In this document: positions 51,546 to 62,324 of the stretch, one piece after another
Layout: the number at the start of each line of letters is the position of its first letter
Position numbering within the stretch: position 1 is the stretch's first letter
Assembly (NCBI RefSeq): GCF_037975245.1
Contig: NC_092580.1
Coordinates: forward strand, 23,455,001-23,519,000
Direction of reading: 5' to 3'
Source of the DNA: Apostichopus japonicus
Lineage: Eukaryota > Echinodermata > Holothuroidea > Aspidochirotida > Stichopodidae
Length of the DNA: 64,000 nucleotides
Position numbers and translations under genes: made by a program
Notes under the pieces: model-generated
Told to the model about the DNA's origin: nothing
The model's database searches: none
Seen by the model: only the letters and a program-made list of their open reading frames with translations

Positions 51546-53189
51546 AAACGATTTCTGTATTAAACACAACATATTTTAACATTGAAAGACATGTTAATTA
51601 CATAATATCATCAACAGTAACTAATTTAATAGTACAAAGTTCAATCTTCCTTTGATAATTTTATTCTAACCTGTTGAATGTTTTTCTTACATTGACAAAC
51701 AGTACAGACCTGTCTAAGAAATGGCGGTCTAGCTGTCGCTGACCAAGGATTTGCAATAACGAAGTCTTCGGCTTTGAGTACAGCGTTTCTGTATGTGTTG
51801 CCGTGTTGGACGAATCTAGCGGTAATAGTTATAACCGACATTGCGATCCGCGTTTAAAGTCCTTGCCGACATTGCAATCCGCGGCCCCCCTCACAATTTT
51901 GCAAGAGTGACTCCATAGATTTCCCTTTCGGGAAACCAAAAAGCATGGAAGTCCTGTTTCGTCAGTTCCTAGGTTTGCCAATGTGTATCTTGGTGAGGTG
52001 AAGGAGGGGGAGAGGGATGGTGGGGCCAATGGTGGGGTATGGGGTTGCCAGTCAGTTTTAAATCAGGTATTTTGTGCCTCGTTTTCTGTGACGAAAGAGA
52101 ACAATGCTGATGAGGAATGTCGGCCTATAGACGCTTGTCATCTAATACGCTATACATTTTAGAACTTAAATGCCAATTCTTTTTTAAAGTTCGTTCCATC
52201 ATAAGATATTCCTTGACTATAGGTCCTTTGCATATAAGTTTTCCTTCTATAGCCTCTTTAAATTAATATACTGATTAAACCATGCTAAACTAGCTCTGTA
52301 GCCTGTGTGCGAAATGCGGGCGGGGGCAAGGGGGTGAAACCTCACCTCTTTTACCAGTCGGGAGAAAACATTTAGCCTGGGAAAGAATTTCAGTCGGGGG
52401 AGGTTTTCAAAATTCGAATATCTGTATTAGCACAATTTTGCGTTTATACCTAATTATATAATTCATAATCAATATGTGCCTCCGAATGCAAAATGTGACG
52501 ATTAAACATTGTTTTTTTTTTCTATCGGGAACCCCAAAGGAGCCCCATTCAACCAATCCACAGCCACACCCCGGATTCGTTTGTTTTGATCATAATAAAG
52601 TTAGTAAAATAATATGACCATACTAAAATTATTTGGAGATAATTTCGAATTTACCCTTCCCCTCACCTTCCCCTTCCCTCCCAAAAAATTACATCATTTG
52701 CAAGTCACTGTACTATAGCTGTTTTGTTTACCTCATTTTACGTTTTATGGATGCAGATCAAGCTACGTCTGTAATAGCCTACCTGCTGTGACTGGATTCT
52801 GTAAAGCCTATTTTCCAAAATGGTCCGCAGTGAACGGATAATGCTTAAATTTCATCTATGGTGGCGGTATGGTGGTGCTAATACATTACTGACGACTACA
52901 ACATTAATTGAAAAAAAAAACTCACATCCCTCCTAGTAAAGAAGCTTTTTCCTAGGAATTACCTTGACAATAAACTACTGGAACATACCCGGAGGCTGCT
53001 TAATACACTTAAAAGCTTCAGTAATCTTAAATGTCTCCCTCCCCCAGTCTTTTAGATATTTTTCTGAAATAATAGTGTCATTGCAAATAATTTGATTGAT
53101 ATTAGTTTTCGTTTGGAGCCACCATTTATCGATCAGTTTGTTATAATAAATCGCCAAAGTATCCATTATAAGTCATTACAACATTGGTC
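51546..53189. other. Non-coding stretch, no supported gene
   Basis: A short direct duplication around 51837-51883 ('cgacattgc.atccgcg' twice) is present. Otherwise there is ordinary non-coding sequence with a few A/T runs. Confidence 0.5.
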
Positions 53190-53383
53190 AAACTTTTTAC
53201 GGTAAACGTATTGTTAGCATTTCGAATCACTGACGTAAGACGGTTGTGGAACCCCGTAAAAATTCAGTCTCGTCAGTGCGCTGAATGAGATATTGTAAGA
53301 GTGCATGTTTTGTTATGTAAAATTCTGTATTGACACAAATTTCCTTTTTGGAGAAATAAAGTTTTACTTACTTACTTACTTAA
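53190..53383 (+). mobile_element. Probable LINE 3' end with (CTTA)n tail
   Basis: The sequence 'tgtaaaattctgtattgaca' leads to 'ggagaaataaagttttactt' and a tetranucleotide CTTA run (about 53366-53382). This is the usual look of a non-LTR retrotransposon 3' terminus. No coding part is visible upstream, so the copy is 5'-truncated. The family is unknown. Confidence 0.4.
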
Positions 53384-53851
53384 GTGAAGCTTATTTGCGT
53401 ATTGAAAGTATTTTGACGGCTGTTTATGTCAATGTTATTTCTGTTATGTGTATGTTAATTAGTTGTTAATTAGTAGCAGCTGTAGTTGTTGGTTTTGGAT
53501 GGCATTCCAGTGCCGTGTCTTGAGGGAGACACGTCGGATAATTGATATGTGCAAGCACGCAACACCGACCATGTATGCTTCTTTTCTTTTACAAAGAACT
53601 TGTCATTCAGCCTCTGAAGAAGATCCTGCTAGGATCGAAACGTCATGCCCACTTACTTTTACACAAAGAACGTCCAAGCCTGATAAGACAATCCCTTTTA
53701 ACGCACGTTACAATAGTATTAAATATTTTGTTCTTAGTCTTACAAAATTGCATTATACGTGACGTAATCCACTCATTTCAAGACTTTCGTCGATGACAGT
53801 GAGTGATTAATGGAAAACAGTAAACGAAATGATTATAAAATATACTAGAGT

Positions 53852-54085
53852 CATTGCAGGCCTGTGTGGCGTTATTATGAAATTATAATGGCAGGCCGTG
53901 CTTCATTTTACATGACGTTATTGAATACAGCTAGCCTATCAGGTGAACAACATGATTACATAATATACTAGTAAATTCATTGCAGGCCTGTGTGGCGTTA
54001 TTATGAAATGATAATGGCAGGCCATGTTTCATTTTGCATGACATTATTAAAAACAGCTAGCCTATCAGGTGAGATATACTTTTTA
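53852..54085 (+). repeat. Two tandem copies, 126-bp unit
   Basis: 'cattgcaggcctgtgtggcg' occurs at 53852 and 53978. Both copies continue with 'ttattatgaaat.ataatgg', 'caggcc.tg.ttcatttt.c' and 'cagctagcctatcaggtga'. Confidence 0.92.
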
Positions 54086-54444
54086 AGTCTCCCACGAAAG
54101 AACCTGGGCACGAAAACCAAAGCACCGAATTGGGAAAGGACTGATCCGCTCTCAACCCCAGTCCCCTTGCATCGGGACTGTGACTGTGTGATCATCGTCG
54201 GGTGTGTATCACCATTCCCCTCGAAAGGGAACAGGTAGGCTACTAAACATGATCATAGCCAAAAGGTGATATTGTACGAAATGTATTTGAAGACTGGTTC
54301 ATTAATAGGAATATCACTGTCGATGGGAGCATATATACAGGAAAATGATTTGAAATATCATCGATATTGAAGAATTCCAGTAGTATGCGGCGTGTTCCTA
54401 CTGTTTTTGTGAATTCAATAACTCGAGGACATCATCCACAATCA

Positions 54445-54835
54445 AAACTACAGTATGAAATGTGTCCCGAAAGGTATAGGCCTTAATAAGGGCGGTGTTG
54501 GTCCCACTTACACAGAGCCGCATACAGTGAGCGCTGAAATCACTCGACCATTCAGAAATCGTTACGCATATTGGCCAAACTCACTCTGTAAACGTCTTTC
54601 AATGAACCTGTACCGCATAAGATTTGTCACAGGAGTTCTACTCGTAATGCGTATGGTTGGCATGTAATATACAGTTTTGAGTCGTCGAATGAGAACTTAT
54701 ACTTCAGAATACATAAAAAGAACGCGTTTTCCTTATACGTCAGCTGCCATGCAAGCAGTTATTTTCGTTATAAATATGTTTCCATGTTTGTCTGTTTTTT
54801 ACATTACCCCTATCAACACAATGGTGCTAACCTAA
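54445..54835 (+). repeat. Duplicated block, copy 2
   Basis: This partners 51190-51545. It lies about 200 bp before the signal-anchor exon of the NXPE-like gene. Copy 1 is not followed by a similar exon, so this is probably a repeat and not a duplicated gene segment. Confidence 0.85.
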
Positions 54836-55035
54836 CTTGATTCAAGTACAATACATGGACCAATAAGGCAGGTCATGCATGCAATGTAGTACCGTGTACC
54901 GCAATGGAAAGTAAAACTGCGGCAGTTGGCTTGCATGTTTACATGCACGTATACGAGAGATGTTATATGGAGTAACTTTGATCGACTCATTAACTTTAAA
55001 GCGCTTCATACTTTAAGGATCAGGACAACTTTACA

Positions 55036-55216
55036 ATGGCTAATCGACTTTTTCCGAACAGAATTTATTGTTTCAAGTATATTCTATGGTCACTGTTGTG
55101 TTTTTTAACCGGTTATATTCTTAGGGACATTGCTGCATCGAATACGTATTCGTTAATAGTGGGAACACAGAAGACTGTAGGTATACAGTATGAGAGACGT
55201 GTGGATGTACAGAGCG
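55036..55216 (+). CDS. Predicted type II membrane protein, first coding exon (NXPE-like gene)
   Basis: Sixty codons plus one base start at an ATG in acceptable context (acaATGG) and end at a consensus donor (gcg|gtaagt) at 55217. Residues 1-14 are short and basic (Arg4, Arg9, Lys14). Residues 15-29 are hydrophobic (YILWSLLCFLTGYIL), followed by a polar segment. That is the pattern of a Golgi/ER type II signal anchor. The exon ends in phase 1 with a single G, and the long exon starting at 62769 opens with two bases (CT), which completes an Ala codon. NXPE and related PC-esterase proteins are often type II membrane or secreted proteins with this layout, so I infer one gene. Extra exons between the two cannot be excluded, and the phase match alone has a one-in-three chance of being coincidental. 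Confidence 0.6.
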
Positions 55217-55859
55217 GTAAGTATAAGATAAGAATGAGAACCGACGGCAGGGAGGGTAGGCAGGGGGGGGGGGGGGTTGTAGGTTAGAGAGACTATCATG
55301 TAAGGAAAAGCTGGGAGATTACCCCGGAAGTTATCAGTACTTGCTCCAAAATTTTAACAATATAAATTTAATAAATTATTTCAAAGGTGAGCCTATACTT
55401 TTTTCCCGGGATTCCCAGTATTTAAGGCAGGCAACAATGTCTCAGTGAATAAAATGCTTCGTCGTGGTGACGGTCAGTAACATGCAGTTTTAAAGTTCGA
55501 GCTAAATTGGCAATTATTTGACATATTTAGGTGCAATATAATGATGACAATATAATGACACCAAACGCGTTACAATCAATATGATAATTACGTTATTATT
55601 AGTCTCAAATGATTGTATGTAGTAGGATAACTATCACTTTGCACTCTTTTATTACGCCTAATTCCAATCATGGTGAACAGATAATTTGGAACAATTCGAT
55701 CGTTTATTAAAATTAACAATAAGATGGTATTTTAAAACTCAATGTTTCAAAAAGGGATTAGGCAGGTGAAGCATTCTGTTCAGTGACAATGACAATCGTC
55801 CTTACTGTCAATACTGCGTTTCAAAGTGAAGTATAAATTAGATTATTGTCCATTTACTT

Positions 55860-56004
55860 TTTTCAATGGAATTATTTCCTCTATCCCTAGAGCGTGGAAG
55901 GATGGACCGGTGAAGGTTAACGAGGATATTGTTGATAGCTTTTAGTGATTATCCCCAGTTTATTCCCTCAGTGTCTCTAGACACATTTATAATAACCTTA
56001 TTAC
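55860..56004 (+). pseudogene. L1/Tx1-like LINE fragment, 5' part before the insertion
   Basis: One frame reads 'IPRAWKDGP' and later 'SLSVSRHIYNNLIT', matching the region just before the C-terminal zinc-knuckle domain in L1/Tx1-type non-LTR retrotransposons. Two adjacent stops (TAG, TGA at 55943-55948) interrupt it. The frame resumes after the TIR element at 58222, where the codons for R-V-S-T follow directly once the duplicated ATTAC is counted once. This is a dead copy. Confidence 0.6.
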
Positions 56005-56704
56005 CAGCAGGGACGTAGCCAGGGGGGGGGGGAGCAGGGGGAGCGACCGCTCCCCCCCTTTCAGTGTCTATTTTTTTTTTATACTGTCGTTTTTTAGCAT
56101 GGTATTTTGTCAGTGCTCTTTTGATCTTGAATACTCGTTAGCTCCGTTAACTCGATTGTAATCGTAGTAACATTCACGCCTACTGATTCAACTACTTACT
56201 TAGTTTGGCAGATGCAATTAGCTAAATTTAGCTTATAGCCAATTACAAGCCTACAGTTGGCCACTGCGTAATAAAATACATATTGCCTACCTAACCGCAC
56301 TCTATGGAATGTCACGAACTGTATGCACAACAACGTCGACAACGTTCGTTCAATGAGTCGTCCTAAGTTGTTGCACGAACAGCATGTTATAAAGCTAAGC
56401 TAGCAATCGTACGTGATACGCACTTCCTATAAATAATTATTACACTGCTAATACACTGCGATAACGATATTTGTTTTTAGGCCACTGCATTTCTGGCTGT
56501 ATTACAAAATATGAAAGTTTATATTGTCCATCAGTTAAGTTCGTCAAATGTATTAAAGTCCAGACATTGGACAATAAACAAGAATCATCCTACTGGAAAA
56601 CTTGTAAAAGAGCACTATGTTTGTCTTTCTGATATATTATGTAAAAGAACATGTAAAAGAATTTAAACAGGAAACAAAATCTGCTGATAATGATATCATA
56701 TGAT

Positions 56705-57012
56705 CAGGACGTAGCCAGTATGTAGCACGATAGTTTCATTCAACACCCTACCCGCCGAAAAAGACTATAGGATCCGATGTCAGTTTTTTAACATGTAGTT
56801 TAGAACCCGTTTACGCAGATAATATTTCAGTTGAGAAAACACTTGAGAAATTTGCATCAGATGGCAATCGTCGGATAGCTCTCGCCTTCTCTTATTAGGT
56901 TAACTTAAACATTTACTAGCTACAGTTGTATCAAAGACATTTCTGGACTATCTTTGCATCTACAAGTATCAGAAGTTGAAAAGTAAGTAAGTCTACTCTG
57001 TACATGTACCTT
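56705..57012 (+). repeat. Internal repeat copy A ('cagg.cgtagccagtatgtagcac')
   Basis: This segment is a direct repeat of 57167-57725. Shared blocks are 'cgtagccagtatgtagcac', 'ctacccgccgaaaaagacta', 'gtttacgcagata' and 'caagtatcagaagttgaaaa'. Copy A lacks about 175 bp present in copy B after 'gtagcac'. It directly adjoins the left target duplication of the hAT-like element. Confidence 0.85.
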
Positions 57013-57912
57013 CAAGGGCGGCGGAACCGGGGGGCACAGGGGGCAAGTGCCCCCACTTTTCCTCAGGTTAAAAATGTGCCCTTTTTCTACATAAAACTTG
57101 TACTCTTGATCACCTTATTAGAACAGCGATATTTCAGTAAGAGATCTAATCCTAATTTAGAACTATCAGGGGCGTAGCCAGTATGTAGCACTGTAGGCCC
57201 GGGCCTACACTTTTTTTGGCCAAGTTATCTTTTTTATTAAAACACCCATAATTCAAATCCATAAGCTTGCTGGACGAGTTTAAGAGTCTAGACAGGAAAA
57301 ACTATTGAAATGAACGAAGCAAGATTATGGCTAAATTAGGTGACCTATTCTTCTGTCATCTAGGCTGTCATTCATATCGCGTGCCGTTTCATTCAATACT
57401 CTACCCGCCGAAAAAGACTAGGATACGATCTTGTCAGTTTTTTAACATCTACTTAAGAACTCGTTTACGCAGATAAATTTCAGTTGAGAACATTCCACAG
57501 TCAAATAAGCCTATCGTTGATTAACAGACTTTATATGTATAGAGCTGCAGCTCTTTGTTGCCTGTTGTAGTCACGATCGGCGTTCCAAGTTCCAAAACAG
57601 CCTTTTCGATAAACATTTACTAGCTACAGTTTTATCAAAGATAATTACTGGCTATGGTTGTATCAAAGACATTTCTGGCCTATCTTTGTATCTACAAGTA
57701 TCAGAAGTTGAAAAGTAAGACTACTTAGACGGGGGGGGGGGGGGTGGGGGGCGTTGATGGAGTGATGTGTATACGCAAATAAGATAATACAATAAGATTT
57801 ATAAAGGGTACTAAATATCAGGCTGCAACAGTCCAATCGAATTTCTGCAAAGTGCCCTTTGACTTCGGTGCCCCCCCCCCCCCCCAGATTAAAGGTGCTT
57901 CCGCCGCCCTTG
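57013..57912. mobile_element. 900-bp hAT-like non-autonomous transposon with 8-bp target duplication
   Basis: The left end caagggcggcgga (57013-57025) is the exact inverse of the right end (57900-57912). Perfect 8-bp direct repeats TGTACCTT flank it at 57005-57012 and 57913-57920. An 8-bp target duplication with short TIRs is the signature of the hAT superfamily. G- and C-rich tracts adjoin both ends, with a G run at about 57731-57747 and a C run at about 57871-57885. There is no transposase. The interior includes repeat copy B (57167-57725), related to the surrounding element. Confidence 0.9.
57167..57725 (+). repeat. Internal repeat copy B, inside the hAT-like element
   Basis: It starts 'caggggcgtagccagtatgt', itself an element-terminus-like phrase, followed by a GGCCCGGGCC palindrome. 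It then aligns with copy A (56705-57012), carrying about 175 bp extra and a short internal duplication near 57610-57660 ('ctagctacagtt' and 'ctggctatggtt'). Confidence 0.85.
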
Positions 57913-58221
57913 TGTACCTTGCTAATTTTAATACATTATGTATTATTGAATTACGTACTTTTTTAACTCGTTTGTTTTTTGGGTTTAAAAGTGATATTGA
58001 ATGAGGTTTCTCAAGTTAGCAAGAGGCCAGGGAACCAGAATGAACATTCGGGAAGGGCTGTTTCCTGCCATCTGGGGGGTTTGTAAAACCAAAAATTTTC
58101 TTGTACGCTCCGCGCCAACCGATGGTGGCGCTCCGCTCAGATAGTCGTGCCTACAACTTTGAAAATCCATATCAATCGCAAAAAGTGCTCCCCCCCTTTC
58201 AAATTCCTGGCTACGTCGCTG

Positions 58222-58560
58222 ATTACCCGTGTTAGTACTCCTCCTGCGGCTGTAGCCAAAAGGAATCTTTATTTCAATATCACAGCCACCCAATGGGAGA
58301 ATACTTTTCAAGCCCCGTTTCACTCTGTTAGAGATTTCAAGATGCAATATTTCCAATTTCACTTCCTCCACCGCATTATTGGCACAAACCACTACCGTCA
58401 TAAAATAGGGCAATTCGATAACCCGGGATGTCACTTTTTGTGGTCGCTTTGATGAGACCCTGTAACATCTGTTTTGGGATTGCCGTATTATCGAACTTAT
58501 ATCGAACTTCATTTCTGATGTGGAGCAAGCTATTCTTGGCAGTCAGTTTATATTTTTGAA
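58222..58560 (+). pseudogene. L1/Tx1-like LINE fragment, C-terminal part after the insertion
   Basis: The frame continues from 55860-56004 with 'RVSTPPAAVAKRNLYFN', then 'YFQFHFLHRIIGTN' and a 'KIG..D..GC' motif. After a one-base frame change near 58430 it reads 'TFCGRFDETL', a stop, and 'HLFWDCRIIE'. This is the C-terminal C-x2-C-type region typical of L1/Tx1-like reverse transcriptase proteins. It ends near a GATA microsatellite. It is non-functional. Confidence 0.75.
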
Positions 58561-59854
58561 GAATGATATAGATAGATAGATATATAGATAGAAAGAGATT
58601 TATTTCGTCCATAAGATATGGAAATTTGTCGCCCTGCAGCAAAACATATAAAAAATCAAAGTTTTAAAGTTACATACAGAATACAGTTAAATATTAGTAT
58701 CAACAAAACACAGAGAAGTTGAATGAAAAGGTAAAAATAACAACAGCAACAATATCCATACATGTGAGAAAAATATACACATATATACATATATATATAC
58801 ATATAACAAAAACAAACAGACAAGACTATAAAACAAAAGAAACCTATCTAACAACCCTCTGGTCGAAAAGAGAAACGGGTATCATTTTTTCCCGTTAATC
58901 ACCCAATAATTTCTTAAATTTTTCATCTCATGTACTTCATCTTCAGTAAAAAAAAATTACAAACACGGAATGAGATGTAGAGATTTTCTATATAAGTTAA
59001 AATTTGCTATTAAACTTGAGAAAGAACTCAAGCAAAGAGGCAAGGCTTTTATTTCTTACGAGCAGTTAAAAGACTCAATAGTAATTGCGCTTTACTGTTC
59101 AGTTAACTACGATGCATCTTTGTTTTTGTATGTACTTATTGACCTTATTGTGTTCAAATATGTTCGAATTGGCACAAGAATGTTACCAATATAGATACCA
59201 AGCGTGGTAAAAAAAATTTTTAAAGGATAACTATCCACTCAGAGTGGAATTTTTTGGGGGGCCAGCATGTTGCTATTTATAAGACTGCGAAAAATCGCAA
59301 TATTAAATGAACATTGTCCCGAAGTCTCGAAAAAGCATGTGTGAAAATGGCAATGAGACAAAACCACCGGTTTTTCAAATCATTCAATTTTATTTTCAAA
59401 AGGTATAGGCCTATTTGTTTGGAATTATTCAAATTATAACTGATCTAAGTCATCAACAACGCTCCAGTCCACTATTTTGATAATATTACATTACATGACA
59501 TATCGTCCAGAGAAGGGTAAGCGGGACAGGCTTTTTCGTCCCCGCATGGCTCTGAAAAGTGATGAAAATTACTTTTGTTCAGTTCAGCTGATTCCTCTCA
59601 AACTGACCTCCAGGACATGTCGCAAAACGGTATTCCTGGAGTTTGTTGGGAACATGTTAAACTGATAGATTTTACAACTGCAATGGATATATACCATTGC
59701 GATGTCCCCTATATCTATTATAACACATAGGTTGTATCGCAAGTTTATTTTCCCACTAGTTGCCCTGTTCTTGTTCATATATTTTGATGTTTTCCTCAAT
59801 GGCATCTATCATATTGCCCTCAAAACTGCTAAATGAATATTCCACGATTTAAAC

Positions 59855-60815
59855 GGGGGATGAAAATTTACCGGAAAATTATAGACTAATAAGTTTGCCC
59901 TCTGCTTGCATTAATGCAATCTTAATGAACACCATTTGAAAAAAAAAAGTATTCGTCAATTTCTAAACAATAACCATTTCTATTTATGATTACAAGTTCG
60001 GCTTCAGAGAAGGTCTTTCAACTTGTCACGCTTTATTATAGAAACATAAACACAATTCGCTCTAACCTTGATAAACTTGGATTATATATCTCAAAAGTAC
60101 ATTTGATACAGTTGATCATTCCACTCTTGTAATGAAACATTTTCACTATGGTATTCGTGGTATAAGGCATATGATATTCTATCAAGCTCCTTGTATATGA
60201 GAGAAAACCATAATACCTACTGTCCACCGGTGTTCCACAAGGGTCGGTTAAAGGGCCCTTGTTGTTTCCTATCTATATGTAATGGTCTGCAAGGAGCTGT
60301 CCCAGGTGTTTCATGCCGTCTATTTGATGATGATAATGTTTTATCTTTAATAATGATTGTGCTAATCAATCAAGTTAAATGTAGGCTACCCTTAGCCAGC
60401 TGAATTTGTGGTCTACGTCGAACAAACTTACTTAACTTGTTGGTAAATACCACCTATCATACCATGTTTCATGCCAGCAATAAGATCCATGCCTGCTGTG
60501 AGAACCTCATTTTCGATCGAATTGAAATTAATAAGTACTCAGTATAAAATATTTAGGTTTAATTATTGATGATCGCCTATCCTGGCAGCATCATGACCTT
60601 TGTAACTCTCTGGTTAAGTACACTGGTATGTTTTTAATCGCATTAAGGATATCCTTCCAATTAATACGGCAATTCAAGTTTACTATTCTTTTACATTTTC
60701 TAAAATATCATATGCGATTGAAGTCTTTGGTACAGCTAAAGCTAGTACCCTGAAGCTTCTTCAAATTATGCAAAATAGGTTAAATAAACTGCTTACATAC
60801 TGGCAACCACTGACA
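59855..60815 (+). pseudogene. Decayed LINE reverse transcriptase
   Basis: Fragments in shifting frames follow the order of a non-LTR reverse transcriptase. These are PENYRLISLPS (59871), a 'FGFREGLSTCHAL' block (about 59997), TFDTVDHS (60099) followed by HYGIRG, 'GVPQGSVKGPLLFPIYMNGL' (60230), an 'RLFDDDN' catalytic-box relic (60316), 'LGLIIDDRLSWQHH' (about 60555), and thumb-region text ending near 60800. The FADD box reads FDDD. Stops and frameshifts are frequent. It looks like a CR1/Jockey-group element, not the L1/Tx1 type at 58222. I infer an independent insertion. Confidence 0.8.
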
Positions 60816-61375
60816 CTTTTCCACTAATTTACTTTACAGGAAATATAATATGTTAATAGTCAGTGATATTCATAAATACTGTGTTTGTGGCATAATTGAC
60901 AAGTATTGTAATGCATGCTTCCGACTGTTATATCTAATTGTATTAGAGTGTGTAACAAAAGACATAAATGCACGTAATTTTATTTTATTTTTATGATAAA
61001 TTAATTCTAAATAACTACTTTTGTAAACATTCGGCAAGACATACCAAGTGTAATGAAAATCATAAAAGTCTCCGTGATTTCAACAAAAACTTAAACGGCA
61101 CTTATGATAATAATAATTACGCCTAATGTTTTCTAGCGAGGTTTCCAATTCTGTGACTTCCACAGTTTTTTTTCTGCTGATTCTGGTTTTCTATTTATTT
61201 GTTCTCTTTTTCTTTTGTTAGGCCATTCTCTTTTTCCATCGGTGACTAGTTTGTTCAAGATAATAACAATAATAACTTGAATTGAATAGATTAGTGGTAC
61301 AAACGGCAGGTCATACAATCTAGTTCAGTACGGTATACACTGTGTGCATAATACGAACGCGGTTTCATGCACACA

Positions 61376-62324
61376 CGTATATATGTTATGCGCTATCGAC
61401 CGATTTGCGCAATCGATCGATAGCGCTGCGCTATCTTTGGATCCGTCGTTAGCGCAAGCATCGGTAGATCGCGCTGCGCTATCAATCGATAGTTCGTGGG
61501 TCGTGTAGGATGAGATTTAAAGGGGAACTACAGGCCTCGTCTGCGTAAATACCCTTGACGTAGACTGAGTTCGTCTACGTGAATACCCTTAACGACATCG
61601 ACACGTTTTCAGCATGGACAACTCGCAGGAACTTGGCGCTTCCCTCAAGGCCAGGAAGGTCGACAATCTGAAAATTCTGTGTTTTGACCCAATGTCGGAA
61701 GTGCGGGTCCACCTTGATGCTTGGATGAAGAAGATGAGAGTTTATGGCATCGTACTTCTCCGTGCTAATGACTGGGCTCTTTGTTGAAGCAGCTTGGCGG
61801 TCGACGGTCTCCTGCATGTGTTCTCGAAAAGCTGGCTCTTTTTCCATTTTTACGAATATCGTCACTATATATCAGTACTATATGATATCGATAGTCACTG
61901 TTGGCCCAATCACATCAGTAATTTAGCAGATTTCTTAGAACCAAGGCCTGAAGACATATGATACAACCTGATACATATGCCTGATTCAGCAATGGATTTA
62001 GGTTATCTCCATGATACAACCAATTTATTGAAACTCATTGTATCACTTTCAATTGATAAAATTTTATTGAATTTATCATAAATATTTACATAGAAAATGG
62101 TAATTAAATGGGCAATTTTTAGAAAAATAGGTAATGTGTCCATTAAACAGCACTTGGCGTCATCATGAAGTTATCAAAAATAGACATACAATCCGTCGAT
62201 CTGCCTGCGCCATCGATCGATACCTGCGCGATCTACCGATGCTTGCGCTAACGACGGATCCATAGATAGCGCAGCGCTATCGATCGATGGCGCTAATCGG
62301 TCGATAGCGCATAACATATATACG
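61376..62324. mobile_element. 949-bp TIR element with ~98-bp inverted repeats
   Basis: Sequence at 61376-61475 is the near-perfect inverse of 62226-62324. It starts 'cgtatatatgttatgcgcta' and includes 'ggatccgtcgttagcgcaag'. Only about six or seven mismatches were counted. The TIRs are CpG-rich and full of small palindromes built from CGATCGAT and AGCGCT. The target duplication is ambiguous because the ends abut TATA-type sequence. There is no transposase; instead a minus-strand open frame (61575-61865) lies in the middle. Confidence 0.88.
61575..61865 (-). pseudogene. Captured gene fragment inside the TIR element (KRBA2/integrase-gene-like N terminus)
   Basis: A 96-codon minus-strand open frame runs from an ATG to a TAG just inside the left TIR. 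It includes 'STEKYDAINSHLLHP' and 'HFRHWVKTQNFQIVDLPG'. This resembles, from memory, the N-terminal region of the KRAB-A-domain-containing-protein-2-like integrase genes found in invertebrate genomes, where 'Y..I..xL......-F+xWVK...F...D.PGL' recurs. No catalytic integrase core follows, so it is a fragment. Its intact frame compared with the surrounding decayed elements suggests recent capture or mild constraint. The family call is uncertain. Confidence 0.42.

Larger units (their letters stand above)
56005..58221. mobile_element. 2.2-kb non-autonomous TIR element inserted in a LINE
   Basis: The ends are inverted copies around 'gacgtagccagg': the left begins 'cagcagggacgtagccagg' and the right, reversed, begins 'cagcgacgtagccagg'. 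Five bases, ATTAC, flank it on both sides (56000-56004 and 58222-58226). Removing the element and one ATTAC restores a continuous LINE reading frame, which strongly supports the boundaries. The right-end region carries a CpG-rich 'gcgcggagcg' patch and a G/C run. No transposase is visible. Inside lies the hAT-like element 57013-57912. The superfamily is uncertain. Confidence 0.65.

Noticed and set aside
56000-58226. A hAT call for the outer 2.2-kb element
   Set aside because: The flanking duplication I can read is five bases (ATTAC), not eight, so I left the superfamily open.
57985-58512. A 175-codon minus-strand open frame
   Set aside because: It crosses the end of the 2.2-kb TIR element into the antisense of a LINE fragment, so it is a chimera of unrelated sequences.
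58970-59194. A 74-codon plus-strand frame with a Lys/Glu-rich start
   Set aside because: It is too short and unrecognised, lies between two dead LINE fragments, and has no splice-site support.
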